In this document: positions 1-5,560 of the stretch, piece by piece
How positions within the stretch are numbered: the stretch's first letter is position 1
How the letters are laid out: every line of letters starts with the position of its first letter
DNA from: Firmicutes bacterium UBA2296
GTDB lineage: Bacteria > Bacillota > UBA994
Length of the DNA stretch: 8,666 nt
Assembly: GCA_002345475.1 (NCBI GenBank)
Contig: DDWC01000141.1
Span: 1 to 8,666 of the forward strand
Reading direction: 5' to 3'
Notes under the pieces: model-generated
What the model was told of the DNA's origin: nothing
Seen by the model: the letters and a program-made list of their open reading frames with translations, nothing else
Database searches by the model: none
Made by a program: the position numbers and the translations under genes

Positions 1-1
1 G

Positions 2-916
2 GCGGTAAACGCCAGTTACCCGCCGGAGACTCTGGCGCATCTGGTGCGCCATGACACTACCCACGGAAGGTTTGATGGAGAGGTTATTGCAGAGGAAGGA
101 GCTCTGGTCGTCAACGGCAAGCGCATCGTGCTTGTTAACGAAAGGGATCCGGCCAGACTCCCATGGAAAGAACTGAACGTGGAAATCGTCATTGAAGCGA
201 CAGGCAAGTTCAATTCCCGGGATAAGGCCGCTTTGCACCTGCAGGCAGGGGCCAGGAAGGTCATCCTCACAGCGCCGGGAAAAGACGCTGACCAGACGAT
301 AGTGATCGGTGTAAACGATGACAAGCTTGACGTCGCTTCTCAGGACATAATATCTAATGCTAGCTGCACCACTAACTGTCTGGCCCCGGTGGTCAAGGTG
401 CTAAACGATCGTTTCGGCATCGAGAACGGTTTGATGACGACGGTGCATGCTTACACCAGCGACCAGAACAACCTGGACAACCCCCACAAGGATTTACGCC
501 GAGCCAGGGCTATGGGACAGTCCATTATCCCCACCTCCACTGGTGCCGCCAAGGCTTTGGGTCTGGTTTTGCCGGAGCTTGAAGGCCGCATCCACGGCAT
601 GGCCTTGCGAGTGCCCACGCCTAACGTCTCCCTGGTGGACCTGGTGGTTGATCTGAAGCAGGAAGTAACAGTGGACCAGGTAAACGAGGCCTTTAAGCAG
701 GCAGCTGAGGGTCCTCTGAAGGGCATAATGGCCTATACGACTGAGCCTCTGGTCTCGGTGGACTTTAACACCACCACCTATTCAGCGATAATCGACGCGC
801 TATCCACCATGGTAATGCAGGGCCGTAAAGTAAAGGTTATGGCCTGGTATGACAACGAATGGGGTTACGCCTCTCGGGTCACCGACCTGGCCAAGCTGGT
901 AGCCTGCCAGCTCTAG
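2..916 (+). CDS. gap: Glyceraldehyde-3-phosphate dehydrogenase, GapB-like, 5'-truncated by window edge
   Basis: This is phosphorylating GAPDH, a cytoplasmic enzyme that interconverts glyceraldehyde 3-phosphate and 1,3-bisphosphoglycerate using NAD(P). The reading frame is open from base 2 and encodes 304 residues. Roughly 28-30 residues, including the Rossmann GxGxxG loop, lie upstream of the window, so internal start codons such as GTG 44 are not the real start. The catalytic cysteine is in SCTTNC (codon 365-367) and the catalytic histidine in TTVHAYTSDQ (codon 446-448). The substrate-site PTSTGAAKA, the MALRVPTPNVSLVDLV strand and the C-terminal WYDNEWGY are all present. Two positions recall the NADP-preferring GapB of Bacillus rather than glycolytic GapA: the residue after VN is Ala instead of the NAD-binding Asp32, and the loop reads DNPHKD where GapA enzymes have DLPHKD. 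A biosynthetic or dual-cofactor role is therefore inferred. A bidirectional terminator lies about 165 bases downstream, so this is the last gene of its transcript. Confidence 0.97.
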   Translation, partial: AVNASYPPETLAHLVRHDTTHGRFDGEVIAEEGALVVNGKRIVLVNERDPARLPWKELNVEIVIEATGKFNSRDKAALHLQAGARKVILTAPGKDADQTIVIGVNDDKLDVASQDIISNASCTTNCLAPVVKVLNDRFGIENGLMTTVHAYTSDQNNLDNPHKDLRRARAMGQSIIPTSTGAAKALGLVLPELEGRIHGMALRVPTPNVSLVDLVVDLKQEVTVDQVNEAFKQAAEGPLKGIMAYTTEPLVSVDFNTTTYSAIIDALSTMVMQGRKVKVMAWYDNEWGYASRVTDLAKLVACQL

Positions 917-947
917 AACAAGGAAAACAGACCTGTCTCGGGCAGTA

Positions 948-1016
948 CGTTGTAAGTTGGCTGAAGACTCCAGGCTGTAGACTTTAGACTTTAGGCGTTG
1001 TAAGTTGTAGGCTGTA
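948..1016. repeat. Low-complexity short direct repeats downstream of gap
   Basis: A 12-bp unit, CGTTGTAAGTTG, occurs exactly at 948-959 and 996-1007. AGGCTGTA occurs at 972-979 and 1009-1016. Between them GACTTTA is tandemly doubled (980-993). The patch is built from recurring GTTGTAAG, GGCTGTA and GACTTTAG words and has no coding potential that looks real. It looks like an expanded intergenic repeat between the gap stop codon and its terminator. I see no open reading frame or clear RNA structure across it. Its function is unknown. Confidence 0.6.
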
Positions 1017-1080
1017 CGTGGAAAGTTGTGCTACCCTCGGCGTAGCGGCGAGACACAAGTCCTGGTTCCCTGTGATTGTC

Positions 1081-1112
1081 AAAAGACTCCGGCGCATTGG
1101 CCGGAGTCTTTT
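1081..1112. terminator. Bidirectional intrinsic terminator between gap and the TPR gene
   Basis: There is a perfect 13-bp inverted repeat, AAAAGACTCCGGC / GCCGGAGTCTTTT, with a 6-base loop. It gives a GC-rich stem followed by a run of four T on either strand. It lies between two convergent genes and can end both the gap transcript and the TPR-protein transcript. Confidence 0.88.
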
Positions 1113-1135
1113 ATGTTGGACACAAACCGATATTT

Positions 1136-1948
1136 TCAGAACCTGAGCCGCTTTTCTTCCTCCACCGCAGCCAGCGAGGCGAAACCGTACCAGGCGGCTT
1201 GCCGCGAGGTTATTTCAGCAAGGAGTTCTCTGGCCTTATCGCCCTGCCCTCGGAAATAGTATTCCATGGCGATACCGAAGGCGCCTGTGCAGTACATGTG
1301 GTCGTCGCCTGCAGGTAGGCTCTCCAGCAGTTCTTCCGCAGTTTTCAGCCCGCGATACACCAGTATGCGCTGTTTGTAAGGCTCGTTTTCGCCCGCTTCG
1401 GTCTCGGGACCCACCAGCTGGGCCACAGCCATGGCTTCTTCGCGACACCCTAGCCGCATCAGAGTGAGGTAATACCAGTCGACGACGGCGGGCAAGTGTT
1501 CTTCTGCATCGGTAACGGACAAGCAGTCGCAGTACGCCTGCGCAGCCAGATCGAAGTCGCCAGACAGATAGTAGGCCAGCCCAAGATGATACAGGGTGTC
1601 CCAGTGGTCGTCCTTAAGGGCCGCAGCCCATTTGAGATCGGCCACGGCCTCGGGGTAGCGCATGGTGGAAATATAGCGGTGGCCGCGGTGCCTGAACAGC
1701 AGGTAATTGGAGGGATCAAGGGCGATGGCCCGAGAGTACACGTCGATGGCCTCGCGGAACAAACCAGCCCGGGACAGTTCCCTGCCCAGAGCGATGAACA
1801 GATCTGCGCTATATGGGTCCCACACTAGTCTGGCCTGTGCTTCTAGCACGTTTTCTGGCATTCCACCCTGCCACCGGTCATGGTGAACCTGGGTCTTTCG
1901 GGGTGGCCTTACCCAGGCCATAGGTGTCGATATCCCAGTCAACTGCAT
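1136..1948 (-). CDS. Tetratricopeptide-repeat (TPR) protein
   Basis: This encodes a 270-residue protein without signal peptide or membrane segment, probably cytoplasmic. At least three consecutive 34-residue TPR units are visible. The first is about 47-80 (ALGRELSRAGLFREAIDVYS with a closing ALDPSN), the second about 81-114 (HRGHRYISTMRYPEAVADLK), and the third about 115-148 (YHLGLAYYLSGDFDLAAQAY). Weaker helical pairs follow at 151-180 and 218-250. TPR stacks usually hold protein partners, but the partner here is unknown and no catalytic motif is seen. The N-terminal 30 residues are not TPR-like. An AGGAGG site lies only two bases before the ATG at 1948. A TTG two codons further in would have an ideal 8-base spacing and may be the true start, shortening the protein by two residues. 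The gene stands alone: it converges with gap and is preceded by an inverted-repeat element. Confidence 0.85.
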   Translation of the reverse strand: MQLTGISTPMAWVRPPRKTQVHHDRWQGGMPENVLEAQARLVWDPYSADLFIALGRELSRAGLFREAIDVYSRAIALDPSNYLLFRHRGHRYISTMRYPEAVADLKWAAALKDDHWDTLYHLGLAYYLSGDFDLAAQAYCDCLSVTDAEEHLPAVVDWYYLTLMRLGCREEAMAVAQLVGPETEAGENEPYKQRILVYRGLKTAEELLESLPAGDDHMYCTGAFGIAMEYYFRGQGDKARELLAEITSRQAAWYGFASLAAVEEEKRLRF

Positions 1949-2066
1949 CGCCTCCTCTTTAGTTGTATATTTCCCCTGACAGCGCCGCTATTCCTGCCAG
2001 ACAGACTGCTTAAGCAAACGCTGAGCGTAAGGGAACTTACCGTGGCCTTGCTATCGATAACAGCAA

Positions 2067-2230
2067 AAGGGACTGTGTGAAAAGCTTGTCCCACAAACGA
2101 TAAAACCTACAATTAACGCAAAAAAGTCCCGTACCACATGCTCAGTGGTGCGGGACCTTGTTATTACGGGGCAAGTGAGCGCCAAGTCGGGGACTGAGAA
2201 GTCGCACCTCTGCTTTTCACACAGCCCCTT
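2067..2230. mobile_element. Possible MITE-like element with 19-bp terminal inverted repeats
   Basis: AAGGGACTGTGTGAAAAGC at 2067-2085 is repeated in inverted orientation at 2212-2230 with one mismatch (18/19, inner 13 bases perfect). The roughly 164-bp interval is non-coding and contains a strong hairpin. Short terminal repeats beginning GGG-CTGTG around a small non-coding core are typical of miniature elements derived from insertion sequences. I cannot name a parent family, and no clear target-site duplication is seen. The similarity may extend outward to GATAA on each side, and on the right this reaches the stop codon of the neighbouring regulator gene. An alternative is a large imperfect stem in the 3' end of the regulator transcript. 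Confidence 0.4.
2120..2156 (-). terminator. Intrinsic terminator of the FAS1-regulator operon
   Basis: Arms GTCCCGTACCAC (2126-2137) and GTGGTGCGGGAC (2145-2156) pair over 12 bp with one G-U pair and a 7-base loop. Read on the minus strand, the stem is followed by six T (2120-2125). It lies about 83 bases beyond the stop of the B12-binding regulator gene, inside the inverted-repeat-bounded segment. Confidence 0.85.
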
Positions 2231-2238
2231 GCCCTTTA

Positions 2239-3153
2239 TCAGAGCTTGCTGGTTTGTCTGATCGAGTCTATTTCTCTCTCGTAGAGCGGTATCATCTCGC
2301 CTAAATCCTTCAGAGTCTGTGCGTAAAAATCGGCTCCAAGGTCGCTGCGAGTATTGTCGTCTCCCGAAAAGGCCTCTCCACCCACCAACACCAGAGGCAA
2401 CCCTTCGCGACGGAAGCTATCCACTGCACGAATCAGCAATGCGGCGCTGTTGACGTGTCCTTTCATAGTTAAAGACATGACTATCAGGTCGACACTCTTG
2501 TCCTTTACGACATTCGCCAGGCCTGACACAGGCACGCTACGACCAACAAAAAGTGTCTTCCAACCTCGAAGCGAGAACAGCTCTGCGGCCATTCTCAGCG
2601 CCATTGCGTGTTCCTCGGCTCCTGGTAGAACGAACAACGCAGTGTAGGGGCGTGGAGGCTCTTTTTGGGTGAGATTGCCCATAGTACTTAATAAGTTAGC
2701 CAGTCTTTCGGAAATGAGGTGTTCTTCGGCTTCTTGCAGTTCGCCAGCTTCCCAAAGGTCTCCGGTAAGCCTTAGGGCAGGTTCGATCAGTTCGTGGATT
2801 ATCTCCGCCATTACCGCACCAGTAACCGTATCTCCAACAATGTTTTGGAGAGCCGACAGTTCGCGGCCCTCCAGAACATCCTTAAGAAAATGAGACTTTA
2901 AGTCGATTATGCTGTTAGGGTTGCCACCGGGAAATGTTTCCTCAACGCCATCTCTGTTTACACCTATCAGAAGTTCGTCAACTGTCACTCCAAGGTGCGA
3001 TGATAACTGCACTACGGTAGATGCGCCGGGCATCCTCAACCCATTCTCATAGTTGGATATGGCGGATTGCTCCACGCCCAGCAACTCGGCAAGCTGTATC
3101 TGCGTCATCTTTCGTGCTTTGCGGACTTGCTTGAGGCGTGTTCCAAAATCCAT
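2239..3153 (-). CDS. XRE-type transcription regulator with CarH-like cobalamin-binding domain
   Basis: This is a 304-residue cytoplasmic DNA-binding regulator. Residues 1-65 form an XRE/Cro helix-turn-helix (RKARKMTQIQLAELLGVEQS, then SAISNYENGLRMP). Residues about 84-165 match the four-helix cap of B12-binding proteins and carry the motif W134-x9-E144-H145. This Wx9EH signature is known from the CarH/LitR photoreceptors, where it packs against the adenosyl group of adenosylcobalamin. Residues about 169-290 are the Rossmann-like B12-binding domain, with E180-x-H182 (the expected lower axial Co ligand; the usual following Gly is Ala185), SLT at 227-229 and VGGEAF at 257-262. CarH-type proteins use a MerR-type HTH, so the XRE fusion is the unusual part. 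The position after Trp134 is Glu, where Thermus CarH has the His132 used in its light-adapted state. The gene starts 14 bases after the FAS1 gene and is surely co-transcribed with it. Cobalamin binding is well supported. Light sensing is only a possibility. Confidence 0.9.
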   Translation of the reverse strand: MDFGTRLKQVRKARKMTQIQLAELLGVEQSAISNYENGLRMPGASTVVQLSSHLGVTVDELLIGVNRDGVEETFPGGNPNSIIDLKSHFLKDVLEGRELSALQNIVGDTVTGAVMAEIIHELIEPALRLTGDLWEAGELQEAEEHLISERLANLLSTMGNLTQKEPPRPYTALFVLPGAEEHAMALRMAAELFSLRGWKTLFVGRSVPVSGLANVVKDKSVDLIVMSLTMKGHVNSAALLIRAVDSFRREGLPLVLVGGEAFSGDDNTRSDLGADFYAQTLKDLGEMIPLYEREIDSIRQTSKL

Positions 3154-3167
3154 TTCATCCTACCACC

Positions 3168-4205
3168 TTATCCTCTGCGTCGTTTCATCATAGCGGCTCC
3201 CGCCAATGAGATTATACCGAGACCGACGAAGGGGGTCAAACTGACTGCACCGGTCTGAGGAATAGTGGTTTCCTCTGCTATTGCCTGGTACGCGAAGTTC
3301 TGCGGGATCATAACTGTGTCAATCACGTGTACGACGCCATTGCCTGCTACCAGGTCAGCGAGAACAACGTTACTACCGCTCACTTTTACACCTGCGCTCA
3401 GGTCAAATACCAGTTCTTCGCCAGTGAGAGTTGCTGCCTTTAGACCGTCACTGAGGTCTGTGCTCTTGACATTACCGGAAACAACGTGGAACAGAAGTAC
3501 TTTTGCCAGATCAGGCTGGTTAAGCAAATCGGTTGCGCTTATGTTCAAAGCCTGTAGCAGTTTTGCGAAAGCTGCATTAGTCGGAGCGAATACCGTAAAG
3601 GGACCTTCACCCTGCAAAGCGCCGACCAGATTCGCCTTTTGCAACGCTGCTACCAGAATGCTGAAATCGCTGTTGGAGAGAGCGATATCGACCACGGTGG
3701 CGGGTACAATGGGCGCCGGGTTAAGGACAAAGCCCTTGGGGACCAGCACGGTGTCGATTATGTGAATTACGCCGTTAGTGGCCATTACGTCTGCGGCAGT
3801 CACTTTCGAATCATTGATTTTTACGCCGTCGCTCAGATCCACTGTGATTTCTTCGCCGTTGAGGGTGGGGGCGGTCATGCCGTTAACAAGATTTGTGCTT
3901 AAGACCTGTCCAGCAACTACATGATAGAGTAGTACCTCGCCTAGCTGTGGGTGATTGAGGAGATCTTCTGCACTTATGCCTAAAGCTTCAAGCAGTTTCA
4001 CGAAAGCAGCGTCGGTGGGAGCAAACACGGTGAACGGACCTTCTCCCTGAAGAGCTTCTACTAACTCTGCCTTCTGCAGTGCGGCAACCAGGATACTGAA
4101 GTCGGGGCTACCTGCGGCTATTTCCACTATACTCTGTGTCGCGGCAAATACTGGAACGCTGACAATCATCACGAGCGCCAATGCGATACTAACTAATTTC
4201 CTCAT
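3168..4205 (-). CDS. Secreted two-domain FAS1 (fasciclin) surface protein with IPQTG sorting signal
   Basis: This is a 345-residue exported protein. Residues 1-21 are a signal peptide (MRK, a hydrophobic core, VFA before the likely cleavage). Two tandem FAS1 domains follow at about 25-157 and 169-302. Each has the conserved FTVFAPT box (58-64, 203-209), the LLYHVV/LLFHVV box (92-97, 237-242) and the NGVIHIIDTVLVP / NGVVHVIDTVMIP end. The two domains are clearly related to each other in protein and DNA, so they arose by duplication. The C-terminus is a cell-wall sorting signal: IPQTG at 315-319, a hydrophobic stretch to about 339, and the tail KRRRG. FAS1 domains are known adhesion modules, so a wall-anchored adhesin is inferred. 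The divergent class B sortase is the likely anchoring enzyme. The start is supported by AGGAGG (4214-4219 on the minus strand) eight bases before the ATG. This is the first gene of an operon with the B12-binding regulator. Confidence 0.95.
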   Translation of the reverse strand: MRKLVSIALALVMIVSVPVFAATQSIVEIAAGSPDFSILVAALQKAELVEALQGEGPFTVFAPTDAAFVKLLEALGISAEDLLNHPQLGEVLLYHVVAGQVLSTNLVNGMTAPTLNGEEITVDLSDGVKINDSKVTAADVMATNGVIHIIDTVLVPKGFVLNPAPIVPATVVDIALSNSDFSILVAALQKANLVGALQGEGPFTVFAPTNAAFAKLLQALNISATDLLNQPDLAKVLLFHVVSGNVKSTDLSDGLKAATLTGEELVFDLSAGVKVSGSNVVLADLVAGNGVVHVIDTVMIPQNFAYQAIAEETTIPQTGAVSLTPFVGLGIISLAGAAMMKRRRG

Positions 4206-4246
4206 TTTTATTGCCTCCTATTTGTTTGGTGATTCTTTCTGAGTAA

Positions 4247-4275
4247 ATAATATCACGTATTGTGATATCGTGCAA
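4247..4275 (-). promoter_or_regulatory. Putative promoter of the FAS1-regulator operon
   Basis: On the minus strand a -35-like TTGCAC (4270-4275) is separated by exactly 17 bp from a -10-like TATTAT (4247-4252). Transcription would begin near 4240, giving a leader of about 35 bases that includes the AGGAGG site. The -35 matches the consensus at only its first three bases, which would suit an activated or tightly regulated promoter. The spacer contains most of the TATCAC-N5-GTGATA palindrome, which also touches the -10. Confidence 0.5.
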
Positions 4276-4348
4276 GCACTTATCGTGATAATTTCGCGAA
4301 TGTGTTTATCTATATGCCAATACGTGATAAAATTGGCTTGAGGTGATA
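4250..4348. promoter_or_regulatory. Cluster of GTGATA half-sites (candidate operators) between FAS1 gene and sortase
   Basis: GTGATA occurs on the plus strand at 4262-4267, 4285-4290, 4324-4329 and 4343-4348, and on the minus strand at 4251-4256. The first and last of these form a palindrome, ATATCAC-N5-GTGATAT (4250-4268). Two other copies share the longer word CGTGATAA. The last copy coincides with the sortase Shine-Dalgarno sequence and may be accidental. Five copies within about 100 bases of a divergent promoter region suggest binding sites for a dimeric HTH regulator, most simply the XRE-B12 protein encoded in the adjacent operon. That assignment is inferred. Confidence 0.55.
4340..4347 (+). 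promoter_or_regulatory. Ribosome binding site that fixes the sortase start
   Basis: GAGGTGAT is an eight-base match to the anti-Shine-Dalgarno complement. It ends four bases before the ATG at 4352. The in-frame GTG at 4343 lies inside this site and cannot be the start. Confidence 0.8.
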
Positions 4349-4351
4349 TGT

Positions 4352-5116
4352 ATGTACCGCATTACGTCGCGTCTAATTTTCTACCTGCTGCTAATAGTAG
4401 GGGTCACCAGCCTGAGCTATGCCGCGACCGTGCAGTGGCGAAGAGCTCAGTCAGACAGAGCATATACTGAGCTTACCAGCCAAATACCGGATGGCTCTTT
4501 AGATGAAGAAACATCGACAGATCCAGATGAAGTGCCCGGCGAGAAAGAGGAATACGTCTTCACCTATAACCCGAGCCTTCATTGGATCAATACCAACCCG
4601 GACTATGTGGGCTGGCTAAGGGTTGAGGGGACGAACATAGACTATCCACTTGTGGGCAGCAAGGATAACAAAGACTACCTTAAGCTCGATTTTCACAGGA
4701 AGCGCAGCGATGCGGGCGCCATATTTATGGACTACCGCAATGCAGGCAACTTCAATGACCGACACACTGTTCTTTACGGCCACAATATGCGCAACCGCAC
4801 CATGTTTTCGCAGCTGGACGCCTTTGCTTCGCAGGAGTTCTTCTCCAGCTCTCCACTGATTGAGTTGCGGGGTCTTTACGAAACAAAGTACTATAGCGTG
4901 TTCTCTGTTCACTCTGTCGTGGCCGACGATTATGTGATACAAGTTACTTTCAACGACGAGACTTATGAGACTTACCTAAACTCATTGCGCAGTCTATCGC
5001 TGTACGAATCTGATTTAGTGTTTGATCGAGAGTTAGGTCTCTTGTCGCTTGTCACTTGTAGCGATGATCTGAGGAACGGCCGTTTGATCGTTCACGCTAT
5101 AGAAGTCCGGCCTTGA
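4352..5116 (+). CDS. srtB: Class B sortase
   Basis: This is a membrane-anchored cysteine transpeptidase that cleaves a C-terminal sorting signal and joins the protein to the cell wall. It has 254 residues, typical for the family. An N-terminal membrane anchor lies at about 8-25. An acidic, low-complexity linker (about 46-67) precedes the sortase barrel. Class B features are the NPDYVGWLRVEGTNIDYPLV strand at 82-101, catalytic His144 in LYGHNM, Cys236 in LSLVTCSDD and Arg244 in NGRLIVHA. All three catalytic residues are present. The start at ATG 4352 is set by the adjoining GAGGTGAT. It is divergent from the FAS1 gene, whose product carries IPQTG, its probable substrate. Typical class B substrates have NPQTN-like signals, but Clostridioides difficile SrtB is known to accept PPKTG/SPKTG, so an xPxTG substrate has precedent. 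I found no convincing -35/-10 pair for it in the GTGATA-rich upstream region. Confidence 0.95.
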   Translation: MYRITSRLIFYLLLIVGVTSLSYAATVQWRRAQSDRAYTELTSQIPDGSLDEETSTDPDEVPGEKEEYVFTYNPSLHWINTNPDYVGWLRVEGTNIDYPLVGSKDNKDYLKLDFHRKRSDAGAIFMDYRNAGNFNDRHTVLYGHNMRNRTMFSQLDAFASQEFFSSSPLIELRGLYETKYYSVFSVHSVVADDYVIQVTFNDETYETYLNSLRSLSLYESDLVFDRELGLLSLVTCSDDLRNGRLIVHAIEVRP

Positions 5117-5144
5117 AGATTTATCCACAACAGGCATGAAAACA

Positions 5145-5174
5145 GGGGCTCCAAAATTGGAGCCCCCTTTATTT
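5145..5174 (+). terminator. Intrinsic terminator of the sortase gene
   Basis: GGGGCTCCAA (5145-5154) and TTGGAGCCCC (5157-5166) form a perfect stem; the closing AATT bases probably open to a 6-base loop. CTTTATTT follows on the plus strand. It lies 28 bases after the sortase stop and between two convergent genes, so it may also slow the opposing transcript. Confidence 0.85.
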
Positions 5175-5203
5175 ACTTTGGGTCTACTTCGGAGAGAGAA
5201 CAG

Positions 5204-5560
5204 CTAAGCCGATAATTTATCCAGACTCCTGTCAGTGAAGCGACTGAGCGTGGCGCGCAGCGTCTTATCTGCATATGCAGCGCCGGTGACTAAAGTCACT
5301 ACAGATAGCAATGCACTATACCAGACGAAATTGTAGCGTATAAAATTAGCCAGGGATACCAGCAGGGGCAGTGAGCCGGAGAACTGGTAGCCATGTTGCG
5401 CAAAGAACGCAGGCAGGTACTCCGCTGCCCACAGATAAGAGACCCTGGCATAAAGGCCTCCGATTAGATATCCGACTATCGCTCCTGGCAAGGCACGTCT
5501 AAACCGCAAATGTGATCGCCTCTCTTTCGTGTGATATTCGGCCCGTCGCTGGGTTATCAC
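5204..5560 (-). CDS. Small membrane protein of unknown function
   Basis: This 118-residue protein is not recognised as a known family. The first 23 residues are very basic (RR, KERR, RFRR) and are followed by two or three hydrophobic segments at about 24-45, 63-74 and 76-95. The C-terminus is charged. This pattern suggests an integral membrane protein with a cytoplasmic N-terminus. The start is GTG at 5560, and its first bases overlap the stop codon of the upstream RDD-family gene (GTGA, 4-nt overlap), so the two are translationally coupled and probably act together. No enzymatic motif is visible. Confidence 0.75.
   Translation of the reverse strand: MITQRRAEYHTKERRSHLRFRRALPGAIVGYLIGGLYARVSYLWAAEYLPAFFAQHGYQFSGSLPLLVSLANFIRYNFVWYSALLSVVTLVTGAAYADKTLRATLSRFTDRSLDKLSA

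Noticed and set aside
451..726. Long open frame antisense to gap
   Set aside because: It is a shadow of the gap coding frame with no ribosome binding site or recognisable protein features. Similar antisense frames over the other genes were rejected for the same reason.
1030..1046. Small hairpin GCTAC-N7-GTAGC before the gap terminator
   Set aside because: A 5-bp stem without a T-run is too weak to call a terminator or RNA element.
3265..3765. 166-codon open frame antisense to the FAS1 gene
   Set aside because: The FAS1 frame has a signal peptide, two conserved domains and a sorting signal. The antisense frame reflects its codon bias and internal duplication.
4343..4351. GTG at 4343 as the sortase start
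   Set aside because: It lies inside the GAGGTGAT ribosome binding site. The ATG at 4352 is correctly spaced.
5121..5129. TTATCCACA, a perfect DnaA-box consensus
   Set aside because: It is a single copy between the sortase stop codon and its terminator, with no AT-rich unwinding region, further boxes or origin genes. Chance is the simpler explanation.
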